DNA of 64,000 nucleotides from Chinchilla lanigera (GCF_000276665.1 NW_004955475.1:7359017-7423016); one strand, 5' to 3'. Counted from the stretch's first letter, positions 11,101-23,340 are shown. Numbers and translations: made by a program. Notes: a model not told the origin generated them from the sequence alone.

Positions 11101-11565
11101 ATGATTATTTGTAACCACTTTGAAAATCCATTTTCCCAAAAACTGGAAAATCTAGAAGAAATAGACAGATTTCTATATAGTTGTGAATTAGCACAGTTAA
11201 ACCAAGAATATACAAAAACCTTTAAAAATCCAATAATAGGTAATGAAATTGAGGCAGTAATAAAAACTATCCTACCTACCAAAAAAAGCCTGGGAACCAG
11301 TGGTTTCATTTCTGAATTCCTTAAGAAATGCAGGGGAGATCTAATACAAATATTCCTTAAATTCCTTAATGAAATTGAAGGAAAAAGAGCACTGCTAAAC
11401 TCACTCCTGAAAGTTTGCATTACCTTGATTCAAAAACCAGGCAAGTACTCAACTAAAAAAGCAAGCTATGGGCCAATCTATTTAATGAACATAAATTCAA
11501 AAACCTTCAAGTTTCTGGCAAATGAAATGCTACAAATCATTTTTTTAAAAAATTATGAATCATGA
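11101..11565 (+). pseudogene. L1 RT fragment, longest open piece of this copy
   Basis: 155 codons matching the start of the L1 reverse transcriptase domain: LPTKKSLGTSGFISEFLKK corresponds to the conserved LPTKKSPGPDGF stretch, with P and D lost, and ITLIQKPGK to the LIPKPGK box. Part of the ORF2 remnant; not a gene. Confidence 0.85.
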
Positions 11566-12044
11566 CCAAGTAGCCTTCATCCAAGTATTGCAGGAAAGGT
11601 TTGACATAAACAAATTTTAAAATATAATATAGTGCATAAGTAGAAGAAAGGACAAAAGTCATATTATCATCCCGCTAGATGCAGAAAAACACTTTGACAA
11701 AATGCAACATCAATTCATGACTAAGAATAACTTTTGAAAAACTAGATACAGAAGGAACTTATCTCAATCTGATTAAAAATGACACTCCAATATTTCTCAA
11801 AACTTTAGCCAGGGAAATCAGAAAAATAGAAAGAAATAAAATGAGTACACATAGGATAGGAATAAGGCAAACTATTATTTACAGAAAACATGATCCTGAA
11901 CATAGAAGACCCAAAATATTCCCACATAAAAACTCCTAGAATTAATAGCCAAAATCAGTAGTGCAGGGAAATTACAAATCAGTAGTGTGTCAGGAGAAAA
12001 ACTCAACATATTTATATAAGGAAAATAATCTCCCAACCTGCCAG

Positions 12045-12600
12045 ATATCTGATATGAGTTTGTGTTCTCTAAAATTGAAGAATAAATTTTAGGAACAGAG
12101 GTTAAGAGCAGAACATATTTATTGAGAGAAGATTTTTATAGAGAAAATCCATGAGGTAACATGGGTTCAAGGTGGGAAAAATGGGAACTTACAAGGTGAG
12201 CATGAGGTGGGACAAAACTATGGTCAACCAACAAGATTACAAGTATAATTGCTCAGGTAAAATTGATTACATTGGGATCAAATAGGGAAGCGAGTCATGT
12301 AGCAAGTTGGCATGAATACAGAACAAGGGCTTTTCCTGTATGGGATTGGGTTAGTGACTCTTCCTGGCTTTTTCAAAGTGATTGATATCTATTTAGAATA
12401 TCAATCCTGGATGTCCATTCCTAGGGAGCTATGTGGGTGCATTTGTTTCATCTTTTGTCTTAAGGTCTGGCCCGCAGTAGAAGTGCCTGTCTCTATCAAT
12501 TGCAAGGTATCTTGTCTTCTGTACTGGTTACTTTGAGGGTTTAGCCCTATCTGACTGCCTATAATATTTCTATGTAACTCAGTTACCTACAGCAATATAA
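12045..12600 (-). mobile_element. Probable LTR-like insertion in L1
   Basis: This block interrupts the L1 ORF2 (L1 ends near 12040 and resumes near 12600). It is unlike L1 in base composition and, read on the minus strand, has an AATAAAT-type signal near its far end. I do not recognise the family, and no target duplication was resolved. Confidence 0.35.
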
Positions 12601-13220
12601 GAATCAATAACATTTGAGTATACCAATAATAAACTTTGTAAGAAAGAACACAGGAAAACAATACCATTCATAGTAGCCTCAAGAAAAATTAAATGTTTAA
12701 GAATCAATTAACCAAAGAAAGTGGAATGGAAATTCTGGACAACAAGAGAAAAGTAGGAGGCATTGGGCAATCCTGAACCTCAAATTATATCATAAAGTTT
12801 AACAATAGTTATATTACCGTGACAAAAATAGCATGTTGTTGGCACAAAAACAGATGAGGATTAACAGAATAGAGGATGTAGAAACAAGCCCAGGTACATT
12901 CTTTCAACTAATCTTTGACAAAGGGCCCCAAAGCATATGCTGAAGGAAACAACCTCTTTACGAAATAGTTCTGGGAAAAGTAGTTACACACATTCAAAAG
13001 ATTGACTCTAGGCCCATATCTATCATCACATATGAAAATGAAATCAAAATGAGTCAAATAACTACATATTAAAACAGAAGAACTTAATCAAATGTAAAAC
13101 AAAATTGGTAAAACTCTGGAAGGTATAAGCATAGGTAATGCCTTTTTTGAGCAGAACCCCAAGTAGATAAGAAATAACATTAAGAATCAACAAATTGGAC
13201 AACATGAAATTTAAAATCTC

Positions 13221-13259
13221 TATTTGTTGTTTTCTTTACTGTAAAGAAAACAACAAATA
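13221..13259. repeat. Perfect 39-bp palindrome (19-bp arms, 1-nt spacer)
   Basis: Arms 13221-13239 and 13241-13259 are exact reverse complements around T13240. It lies in L1 ORF2. The right arm (GTAAAGAAAACAACAAATA) corresponds to the normal L1 sequence; the left arm replaces it upstream. Confidence 0.95.
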
Positions 13260-14234
13260 AAGAGAGAAACTATTGAAATGAGAAAAGTTTTGCCAGCTAT
13301 TCCTTAGACAAAGGACTAATATCTAAATTTCATAAAGAAATAAAAAAATTAGACAGCCTAAAATAAAAGGCTCAATCAGGAAACAGGCAACTGAAATGAA
13401 CAGACACTTCTCAGTGGAAGTAGAAATAGCCAATGAAAACATGTTCAATATCTCTGGCCATTACAGCAATGCAATTTAAAACAATGCTGAAATTCTACCC
13501 AAAAAGAATGGCTATTATCAAAGAATCAAATAATAAATTCTGGTGATGCTGTGGGTAGAAAAGGAACATTTCTACTGTTTTGGTGGAATATAAACTAGTA
13601 TAACCACTATACAAATCAGTATGGAAATTCCTCACAAAACTAAAAGTATAAATTTTATTTGATCCAGCTATTCCCATTTTAGGTACATTTGTGAAGATAA
13701 AAACATCATATTACAGTGACACGTGCATGCCCACATTTATAGCAGCAAAATTCCTAACTGCTAAATGTTGGAAGATGTCTATATGTCCATCAACAGATGA
13801 CTGGATTTTTAAAAACTGTGTTTTTGCACACAATTGTGTGTTATTTTCTCATAAAGGATAAAACTGAGTCACTCATAAATAAATGGAAACACCTACAAGC
13901 ATAATGTTAAACAAAATAAAGCAGACATGCATGTTTAAATATTTCAGGGTTCTCTTATATCAGAAACCCAAATGATAAATAATTCAAAGAGAAAAATAAA
14001 AGATGGATAATAGGAATCAGGGAGATATATCTTTTGCAAGTGGGAAAGAGCTGTAGAAATGGAGGGAGTGAGAGGGAGGAGAGGGGAAAGAATAAAAGGT
14101 ATTAGGATGTGTTACGTACATGGGCCAACTCTCCACAACGAATTAATCATATATACTGCAAGAATGTACTAATAAAATTATATTTAAAAGAACATTCGCT
14201 GAAACATAGTAGGTGTTCATTAAAATATTTTTGA

Positions 14235-14328
14235 GGGCTGCGGATATAGCTCAGTGGCATAGTACCTGCCTGGCAAGTGTGATGTCATGAGTTTGATTCC
14301 TGGTACCACCAAAAAACAAAACAAATCA
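14235..14328 (+). mobile_element. ID SINE with perfect target duplication
   Basis: The head GGGCTGCGGATATAGCTCAG is followed by TGGCAAGTGTGATGTCATGA and an A-rich tail. The 14-bp duplication TAAAATATTTTTGA is identical at 14221-14234 and 14329-14342. Confidence 0.93.
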
Positions 14329-14510
14329 TAAAATATTTTTGAATATACTGACTCCCCATGATAAATGTAGTCATTATGTACTATAAATATGTACTATTAA
14401 AAATAAAAATTCTAACTCAAAAACAAAAAGCAATAGTCTAATGCTGCAATGTTATTCAAATGCTTAACTTTAGGAAAGAATAAAAAACAAAACTTGTTAT
14501 ATTAGTTGTA

Positions 14511-14655
14511 GCTAGCCAGCCTGATGTGCGAACCTGTAATCCAACATTTGGAAGGCAAGAACAAGAGGGCCACCATGAACTGGAGGCCAACTGAGGGTAC
14601 ATGATGGATTCAAGGTGAGTGTGAAATACATAGTAATACCCTATCTCAAAAAATT
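14511..14655 (+). mobile_element. B1-type SINE
   Basis: A 7SL-derived element: GTGCGAACCTGTAATCC, then AGGCCAACTG, GGATTCAAGGTGAGTG and TACATAGTAATACCCTATCTC, ending in A-rich sequence. The doubled AAGG/GGCC segment is the internal duplication seen in rodent B1. Confidence 0.75.
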
Positions 14656-14869
14656 AAACACTGTTTACAATAAAGATGAATAAACAACTACAATATTTTG
14701 TTTATGGATACACATTGTAAGAAGAAATTGAGACATAAAAGCATAATGTGGGAGAAATTTTTAAAAATGGAGACCTTATTATGTGGTTGAAGTTAAGCTG
14801 TTATCAGCTTCAAATAAACTGTTAAAACTATAAGATATTTTATGTAGGCTCCAGGTAATCACATGGAAC

Positions 14870-15222
14870 AAAATAATAATAGATCCATAAAAGATTAGGA
14901 GACATCAATCAAGTTTTAACAAAAAAAATTTTTAAAAGACAGCAAAAGAAAAACAATGAAATAAAGAAACTAATAAATATTCAGAAAAGTGAACCAAATG
15001 GCAATAATACACTCTAAACTAGCAATAATATTTTTTAAATTTAAGTGAATTAAAATTTCCAATAAAAAAATAAAGAGTGGCTGAATAGATATAAAAGAAA
15101 AAACAAGACCTAAATATATGCTCTATGAGGAACTGTGTTTAGCTTTAAAGACCCAAAAATGCTAAAAGTGAGGTGGTGGAAAAAGATATTTCAAGCAAGT
15201 TGTAATCAAAAGAGTGTAGAGT
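14870..15222 (+). mobile_element. Ancient L1 fragment, left part
   Basis: Highly diverged L1-type A-rich sequence, continued at 16741 after the younger L1. Its last 15 bases (15208-15222) are the left target duplication of that insertion. Confidence 0.5.
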
Positions 15223-15548
15223 GTTTCACGTGCAATTTGGTTTTTATTCATGAACTCTCTGCCTACCCCTATGTCTTCGAGGTTTTTACCTACTTTCTCT
15301 TCCAATAGATTTAGTGTTCCTGGTTTAATATTGAGATCTGTGAACCATTTTGACTTGAGTTTGGTGCATGGTGATAGGCTTGGGTCTATTTTCAGTTTTT
15401 GGCAGGTATTAAGCCAATTTTTCCAGCACCATTTATTAAAGAGGCTATCATTCTTCCAGTGAGTTTGATTGGCCCCTTTATCAAAGATTAGGTGGTTGAG
15501 GGTGTTTTTGGTTGTGCACGTGAAACACTTGAAAGAATCAACAACTAG

Positions 15549-16334
15549 GATCTCATCCTACTGAAAAGTTTCTGCACGTCTAAAGAAATCACCAGCAGAG
15601 TCAAAAGAAAACCCACAAACTTGGAAAAAATTTTAGCTGATTGTCCCTCAGACAAAGGGCTTCTACCTAGAACATATAAAGAATTAAAAAATTTCAGCCC
15701 CTCCAAATTCAAAGACCCAATCCAAAAATGGGCAGTGGAGATGAACACACATTTCTCAGACAAGGAGATACAAACGGCAAATAAATATATGAGAAAATGT
15801 TCAACATCATTAGTCATTCGAGAAATGCAAATTAAAACAACACTGAGATTCCACCTTACCCCAGTAAGAATGGCTAGCATTAAGAAATCAACCAATAACA
15901 AATGCTGGCGAGGCTGTGGAGAAATAGAAACCCTTCTCCACTGCTGGTGGGAATGCAGACTGGTGAAACCACTGTGGAAATCAGTTTGGAGATTCCTCCG
16001 AAAACTAGGTTTAGAGGTCCCATTCAACCCAGCTATCCCCCTGCTGGGTATTTTCCCAGAAGATCTAAAAACATCATATCACAGTGATATATGTGCACCT
16101 ATGTTCATAGCAGCACAATTTGTAATTGCTAAAATGTGGAAACAACCCAAATGTCCATCCACCGAGGATTGGATAAGAAAATTATGGTACTTTTATATAA
16201 TGGAATATTACTCAGCTGTAAAGAAAGATAAACTCGAGGCCTTTATATTTAAATGGTCACAACTAGAAACCATACTCATAAGTGAAATAAATCAAACATA
16301 CATGTGCAAGCACCACATTGTGTCACTAGTGTAA
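15549..16334 (+). pseudogene. L1 ORF2 C-terminus, 261 open codons
   Basis: An uninterrupted frame to the natural stop at 16332-16334, encoding the C-terminal domain of ORF2p. The Cys/His motif C-X3-C-X7-H-X4-C is intact ([18 protein letters not shown] at about 15903-15956). Just upstream, 15546-15548 is TAG where the L1 frame is expected to have TGG, the only stop seen near the inversion. The endonuclease and RT are absent, so it is inert, but the open frame implies a fairly recent copy. Confidence 0.9.
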
Positions 16335-16740
16335 AACTTGAAAGAGTTAATTTAAACTCGGAGGTATGATAGACACTGTGAAATGAGGAAACCACTGAAG
16401 AGTAAAGGGCTTCTGGGATGTGGGAAAAGAGAAGGGAACGAAGGAGAAATTTTGTATGTATGTATATACAGGATAGATAACATGGTTGTTCTTCTGTCTT
16501 CTATTTCTATGCTGAAAGAAACTGTCAATGAGTCTTTGGTTGACCAGTATTGCATGTTTATATCTGTTTTCATGAGAAGCCACTTTGAAGATATCAATAT
16601 GTAATACAACCACCATTGTTAATTCCCTACCACTTTGTTTGTAACTCTGTATTGTCTGTATTGTGCTTGTGATATGTTGTAAAATGTTGTATGTCTGTTA
16701 ATGTTTCCCTCCTTTTATCTTTAAAATAAAAAATAAAAAA
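16335..16740 (+). other. L1 3' UTR of the younger copy
   Basis: A purine-rich stretch (GGGATGTGGGAAAAGAGAAG), then a TATG-type simple tract at 16455-16472, then AT-rich sequence ending in AAAATAAAAAATAAAA. Homologous 3' UTRs occur at 26015-26420, 29386-29754, 56349-56990 and 61080-61680. Confidence 0.85.
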
Positions 16741-19700
16741 AAAAGAGTGTAGAGTCTGGTATAACAGACAATATAAACTTTAAGTCAACCACTGTCACAA
16801 GAGATGATGGCAATAGAAGTTTTCATCATGTAGTGAAAAAGGGATTAATACATGAAGAGGAATTAACAATTGTAAATATCTAAGCACCCAATATCAGAAC
16901 ACCTAAACATATAAATCATATAACAATAGATCTGAAGAGAGAAACAGACAGCAATACAATAATAGTACAAAACATCAAAACCCCTGTTTTAATAGTGAAC
17001 TAAGAGATATATGCACAACATTTCATGCCATAGGAGTAGAATATCCATTCTTCAAGGCACATGCTGAACATTCTCCAGCATAAATCACATGTTAGGCAAC
17101 TAAATAAATCTTAACAAATTCAGTAGAACCAAAATTCTACCCAGTATCTTTTCTAACTAGTATACTATGAAACTACAAATCAGTAACAGAAGTCAAATTG
17201 GAAAAATCATACATATGTGGAATTAAACAAAGAATTCATGAAGAGCAAATAAGTAAAGAAAAAGAGGTGAAAGGGAAATTTAAGAAGTACATGAAAGCAA
17301 ACAACAATAAAAGCTAAATTTATGAGACTGAGCAAAAGTAGTTCTAAGAAGAAAGTGTATAGCTATAGGAACCTACGTTAAAAAACCAAAGAATCTGGAA
17401 AGGACATTTTCCTATACCCCTTGAAGGAACTAGAGGGGAAAAAAGCAAACTACACTCAAGTGTAGCAGAAGGAACGAAGTATAAAAATTATAGCGCAGCT
17501 ATATTAGAGACCACAAAATCCATAGAAAAGATCAACAAAACTGAGTTGTTTCTTTAAAAAGATGAATAAAATTTTTAAAAGTTAGACTACTCAGGAAAGA
17601 CAGGGCTGCAATGAATTATTAATGAAAGGAGAAATATCTCAACTGATATCACAGAAAGAAAACTGAAGAACTCAGAAGTACATAGAAATTTAAGATCTAC
17701 TTGTAAGCATCCAATGATTTAAAGAAGAATTCAAAAGGAAATTAAAAAGTACTGTATCTTGAAACAGAAAGAAAATGGAAACACAGCCTACTAAAACTAT
17801 GAGTGCATCAAAAAAGTTCTAAGTAGAAAAATATCAAATAAAGTATAATACAATTTTATATTAACCCAGGAATAGCAAATTGTTCAATGGAAGAGAAAAT
17901 ATATTTTGCACAATTTTGACTTATGGAGTAGATAATATAAACACAAAGAAAAAGAGTGTTCAATAAATGTCCATGGGACAATCCATATAAAATGATTAAT
18001 TGGATATCACAAAACTAATTCTAAGTACATTGAAATAATGAATGAGAAGTGAAAATCTAAATATCATTTGAAGATTCTAGTTCAAAATGAGTTTATGACT
18101 CCAAGGTAAAAAAGCACATCTGAAATAGAGATAGAGCATATAAACAGACATAGCACACCATAAAGGTAAAAATTGACAAATAATCTCAGCTAATATTACG
18201 AAATTTAATCAAAAATCACCATAATGAGAGAAAACGGTCCATAAAGGAAAATAAGAATACATTCCAATTACTGATAGTATCAGAAATAATAATACAATTA
18301 CTAATTAATAATAACAAAAACATAGTAATACAAATTAATAATAATACAAATACAAAATAATACAAATTAATAATAAAAAATAATAATACAAATTAGGAAA
18401 ACATTCCAATTACTGATAGTATCAGAAATAATAATACAATTAATAATTAATAATAATACAGAATTTAAAAAGATGAAAGACTAAATCACAGAAAACTATG
18501 AATCACTGATGAGAGAAAGCAGAAAGGACACAAATGAAAGGATGTCTTTGCAAATAAATGAAAAGTTACTCTATGAGCATGGATTACAAGTAACATTATT
18601 ATAATATTCACATTACCCAAATAGATCTAGATAGTCAAAATCATTCCTCAAAAATCCCAGTGTAATTATTTTTGCACAAGTAGGAAAAAATCCTAAAGTA
18701 TATGTCGTACTGCAAAAGACCCTGAATAGCCAAAGAAATCTTGAGAATGAAGAACAAACTTGGAAGCATTACATGCCTTGATTATAAATTATATTACAAA
18801 GCTATAGTAATTAAAATACTATGAAATGGCCATGAAAATATGTATACTCATCAGTGTAACACAGTAGATAGCAATCCCTAGCAAAACCCTACACTTATTC
18901 AGTCAACTTCTTTGACAAGGATGTCAAGAATATTCAATTGTGAAAGGATAAACCCTTCAATAAATGGTTATGTGAAAACTGGATATTCACATGCAAAAGA
19001 AGACAAATATCTTACACTCTATACAAAAATCAACTCAAAATGTATTAAAGATTTTAATGCACATATACCTCCAAGAAGAAAGGCTTGATGACATTGGACT
19101 TTTCAATGATTTCTTGCATATGACAGCAAAAACAAAAGCCACAGAAGCAAAATAAGACAGTGGCATGACATAAAGCTAAAACATTTCTGTACAGCAAAAA
19201 CAGTGATCAACAGTGTGAAAAGCCAACCTCAATGCAATGGTAATAAATATTTGTAAGTCTTATATCTGACAAGGCATTGATATAAAAAATACATAAGAAA
19301 AAACTATAACTCAATCCTACTGCCAAATACAATCTGATTATAAAATGAGCAAATGATTCAAATAAATATTTATTTTAAAAAGACAAATGAATGCTCAGCA
19401 GCACTAAACATCAGGTAAGTGAAAAGCAACACCACAATGCAATATTGCTTCACAACTGCTAGGATGTTGATTATTTTTTTTTTAAAAAAAAAGATTACAA
19501 TTGTTGAGAAAGATCTGGAGGAACTGGAGTTCTTATATACTATTTTGGGGGATGTAAAATGGTGCAGCCACTATAGAAAACAATATGACACCTCTACAAA
19601 ACATTAGAATTAGAATTACTGTAAGGCAAAGCACTCTACATCTGGATATTTATTCAAAAAGATTAAAATCATTATTTCAAAGCTATAAACTCCCTGTTCC

Positions 19701-20150
19701 TTACAGCATCATTTATAATAGCCATGAGGTGGAAACAACCAAAAAGTCCATTAATGTATAGGTAAAGAAAATGTGCCAGATATGTACAATGGAATATTAA
19801 TCAGCTTCTAAAAGACAAAGGCTTCCATTTATGCAGAATTGTAGGTGAACCTGCAGGGCATTATGAAATAAGCCAGTCACAAATGGAGAAATGCTGCAGT
19901 TTTACTTATATGAGATACTAAAAATAGTCAAAATTATACAAAAAGGGAGTATTATGCTAAGTACCAGGTGCTAGGATGAGAGGAAATGGGGGTTACTGTT
20001 TAATAGATGTAAATTTAATTATGCAAGATGAATATATGGTAAACAGCTTCTCTACAAAATTGTGTCCACAAAATTATACACTATTGTGCACCTAAACCCT
20101 GAGGGGAGCTCTCGTGTTACACAGTGTTATCAAAATAAAAATAAATAAAT
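16741..20150 (+). mobile_element. Ancient L1, ORF2 and 3' end
   Basis: The continuation of 14870-15222. The endonuclease region is recognisable at 16870-17050 (KYLSTQ, NNRSEERNRQQ) and RT/C-terminal segments follow at about 18900-19870 with stops throughout. The tail near 20150 is A-rich (AAAATAAATAAATAAG). It carries a ~141-bp local duplication at 18258-18442. Confidence 0.65.
18258..18442 (+). repeat. Local duplication in AT-rich L1
   Basis: The ~42-bp block starting ACATTCCAATTACTGATAGT at about 18259 recurs at about 18401. Between the copies are AATAATA-rich tracts. It looks like a ~141-bp tandem duplication with decay in the spacer. Confidence 0.8.
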
Positions 20151-20279
20151 AAGTTGCAACTATGGAGAACTACCCAGTCTATGACATTTACATTGAACTT
20201 CATGGACTGAGAAGTTATATACATTGATTTGATTAAGTCACAAAAGTAAAAATCATCATCATTAAAATAAAAGGCCATG

Positions 20280-21150
20280 GTAATTAAATGGCATCAAACC
20301 CATCAAATACCTAGAAATGAACCATACAAAAGATAACTTCATAAAGAAAAGTATAAAATATTCTTGAAAGAATACAAAAACTTAAATACAGATGTCATGT
20401 TCATGGCTTAGAAATCTCTAGGCTGTAAAAATACCAGTTCTCTCCAAATTATATATAAATTTAGCTTGGGAAAGTATTTTGAAAATTGACTTTTTATTTA
20501 TGAAATTTATACTATTGCAGAAGGAAGACAAGTCTTGTGATACCAGTTATTAATAACTACTATAAAACTATAGCAAAAAGAGAGTGTAATATTGGTAGAA
20601 GGCAAATATATCAACAAAATAAAATAGAACACTTAAAAACAGGCTTATGACTATGAGAACACTTGATCAATGACAAAGGGGACACTTCAGAGCACTGGGA
20701 AAAGGATGGTCACTTGGCATCCAAAGATGGAAAAAAAAGAATTTTGGCCCATACCTCACACTATACAGAAAATCAGTTTCAGTGAACTGTAGATCTTAAT
20801 ATGAATAGTAAAAATAATGTCTATTGAAGGTAATTTTGGAAATTATTTTCAAGGCCTTGGGATAAAGCAAAAAAGTTTTTAGTCAAGACACCAAAATTGT
20901 ACTGCTGAGAGATGGTTTGTTATTTTAACCACACTAAAATTAAGAAGTTTTTCGTGATAAGAAAAACAGTATTAAGAGAGTGTAATTGAAAAAGTGCTTC
21001 TCAAAAATAAGAATGAAGTTTAAAAACTTTGTGGAAAGCTTTAAACATTCATACATAAAATACAGCATTGGATGGGGATCGAAAGACAGAGAGTAAAACT
21101 CTAAAGAGAAGTAAAGGAATTAAATACACAAAAGCCAGTTTGTATTCTAC
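20280..21150 (+). mobile_element. Old L1 ORF2 fragment
   Basis: Diverged L1 ORF2 C-terminal sequence with landmarks such as GATCAATGACAAAGGGGACA (20666), and frames broken throughout. Confidence 0.6.
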
Positions 21151-21209
21151 CATTGAAGAATTGGACAGATATTAGTTTAGGAAGGATATCAAGCTGAACT
21201 CAAAAGTTT

Positions 21210-21325
21210 TGGTGAGCTGTATATGGGGACACACACCTGTAAGCCCAGAACTCAAGAAGCTAAGACAGGAGGACTGCAAGTTCAAGTCCAGTCTGAGCTA
21301 CATAGTGAAAACTTGTCTCAAGAAA
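21210..21325 (+). mobile_element. B1-type SINE
   Basis: GGACACACACCTGTAAGCCC, AGACAGGAGGACTGCAAGTT, GAGCTACATAGTGAAAACTT and TGTCTCAAG form the 7SL-type consensus order. Monomer-sized, with almost no poly(A). Confidence 0.85.
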
Positions 21326-21329
21326 AGTG

Positions 21330-22047
21330 TTGGTGAAATTCCTTCTGAACTGAATGGTACTTTGACATATATTTTGTGTATCATGTTTCCATATACTGTT
21401 TCTATGAATTTGGATTTTTACTGACTTGATATTTATTACATTTCATTAGTATTGTTCTTCATGCTTTTTTTGCTTTGCATTATTTAAGAAAGAGCATGGA
21501 ATATTGTGAGGAAACTTGAGAATTAAATTCTTGTTCCACACTTAATTGCAGAATGAGAACAAGCAGCCTCTTTGGCTCTTAGATTTAGTTTTCTCTTCTC
21601 TAAAATTAAAACAGTAATAGCCATTTTTGCATGGCAGTTTTAAGTGAATCTGCTTTTAAGTGGTGACCCGTCTACACTGAGGGAACTAATGGGCACAAAA
21701 TTACTGTGTGATTCGTTAAGTCCACCACACAAGTTGGATGATGACTATATGTAACTAGTTTTTCAGGTAATGTTTCCTGGATATCTTCCTCAAAGGGAGA
21801 TAAGGCACAATGACTACTATCTATCTTTACTAGTTAAGAATATCCCAGGGGATCTGGGAAGACCAGATCAGAGGTTCATTATAAGAATTAAGTATGTCAT
21901 TTGCTTTTTCTGGAGGTCTTCATTAGGAGAGCACTTTCAGGTTCAAAAGTTGTGCAGGCTACTATTCATCTGGAAACCAAAGCACAATAATAAAAAGTAG
22001 TATGAGATTTAGATGGATATGTTTTGTTTTTCAGATTGTGGTGGTGT
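21330..22047. other. Non-coding stretch with a probable MIR
   Basis: No gene seen. About 21520-21625 resembles the 3' half of a MIR SINE (CTTGTTCCACACTTAATTGC then TTAGTTTTCTCTTCTCTAAA). The rest looks unique. Confidence 0.45.
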
Positions 22048-22415
22048 TGTCATGGTTTGTGTCTGGATGGCCCCCAAAAGCCTCATGAAGTCATGGGGCA
22101 GGCTTTTAGAGTTTATGATTGATCCATGATCCAATGCTGGGATTATGGGTGTGGGCGCTACACCTGACCTGGGGCAGATATTTTGCGTATGTAAGGGAAA
22201 GAGGCTGTTTGCCACCACTCCTCCCTTTTGCTCTTGTTGCTTTTGCTGTTTTCTGCTGCCATGAATGGTTGCCTTGTGCCATGTGCCACTCTGCTTTGGA
22301 GCCAGCCGAGTGTGGACTGAAACCTCCACAAACTGTGAGCTAAATAAACCTCTCTTTCCTTAATTTTGGGCATCAGGTATTTTGTCTCAGCAATGAGAGA
22401 AAAGTAACCAGGACA
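22048..22415 (+). mobile_element. ERVL-MaLR solo LTR
   Basis: TGTCATGGTTTGTGTCTGG at the start and AAAAGTAACCAGGACA at the end, with CTAAATAAACC before the TTTTGTCTCAGCAATGAGAG tail. Flanks GGTGT (22043-22047) and GGTGG (22416-22420) differ at one base. It abuts an LTR-B. Confidence 0.88.
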
Positions 22416-23028
22416 GGTGGTGAACTGACTAATTGTCAACTTGATTAGAAAATGCCCAGCTGAACTGAGTCAGCCTGGTTCTGGGTATAGAACTTAAGGA
22501 GGTTTGTTGTCGAACGGTATAAAAGGAGAATGAGAGGGAAGAATTTCAGCTGATTTTTCATGGGAGAGCTTTGTTTTGGTTGCTTTTCCTCAGAGAGGCT
22601 TCAGCTGTTCTCTTTGGCTGAGCTCATCTTCCCCTTTGCCAAGGATGACCGGTGTTCTATTTGGAGGATCTCTGGTCTTTGCCATCATTTGGGCATAGTC
22701 TCTTGGCTTTTGGCATAGATTCTTCAGCTACCATAACTGGCCTGTCTGCCTGGTAGTGCAGACACTCTAGCCTCCAGTGCTGGCCCTTGATCTTTCCAGC
22801 ATAGACCCTTCAGTCTTCCACTGTAGATTCCTTGGCCTCCTGATATGGACTTGCACAGGACAATGCCTTGAGCTCCAGGTCTTCAGCTGGATTTCTTCAG
22901 ATCTCTAGCATGTGGACAGATCTCTTGCACTCATCTACATTTGACTCTGTGGGCAGATATTGTCAATTAATCTTATAAATTTCTATGACCTGCAGTGAAC
23001 ATTTACTTTGCAAATACTGACTACAACA
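22416..23028 (+). mobile_element. LTR-B family solo LTR
   Basis: Homologous to 813-1455 and 39809-40430. The TATA box TATAAAAGG is at 22518-22526, followed by the CTTCAGCTGTTCTCTTTGGC block and a CTACAACA end. It follows the MaLR LTR without a spacer, so one of the two may have inserted at the edge of the other. Confidence 0.65.
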
Positions 23029-23340
23029 CAGATTCCTAAAATTCCATAAAAGGGTAAAGAAAGCAGACATATTCTGCATGGCTCCTCAATGCAGAAGAAG
23101 GATCAGCCAACAGAAGCCTAAGAAGAGACACTATCTCCCTGTAAGTAAACCAAATTGCCATAGTGGAAAGATCTTAATTTATTGACTTTTCTAAGCAGGA
23201 GGGCTCAGATTCAAACTACTTCCTATGGGTTACATGCACTATTCCAATGAGATGTGTGAGTAACAACAACTCCAAAATACTTTTCAGACCTAGAAGAAAA
23301 CAGATTCACCTACAACAGATGGATAACTAACTGGGAGATA

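Larger units (their letters stand above)
9321..14190 (+). pseudogene. L1 ORF2 and 3' end of an old L1
   Basis: The endonuclease region is seen at 9390-9480 (THLTQKENYRLKFKGLQ) and 10023-10256 (RNKGHCIIVKGQIQQ). The RT region is at 11101-11565. The position of the catalytic FADD motif (about 11880) reads FTEN, so the RT is dead. The C-terminal part is recognisable at 13290-13800 and the 3' tail ends near 14190 (ACTAATAAAATTA). It is interrupted by an LTR-B (9541-10021), an ID SINE (10964-11062) and an LTR-like block (12045-12600). Confidence 0.8.
15223..16740 (+). mobile_element. Younger L1 with twin-priming inversion
   Basis: A 5'-truncated L1. 15223-15514 is inverted ORF2 sequence and 15515-16740 is direct ORF2 plus 3' UTR and A-rich tail. 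The 15-bp target duplication AAAAGAGTGTAGAGT is exact at 15208-15222 and 16741-16755. A 14-bp L1 segment is present twice, as reverse complements, at 15221-15234 and 15515-15528, i.e. on both sides of the inverted block. Confidence 0.93.

Noticed and set aside
15621..16334. 237-residue frame as a host gene
   Set aside because: It is the C-terminal part of L1 ORF2p within a truncated L1 bounded by target duplications.
16347..16616. Overlapping frames on both strands over an L1 3' UTR
   Set aside because: Non-coding 3' UTR; the same frames are not kept in homologous copies.
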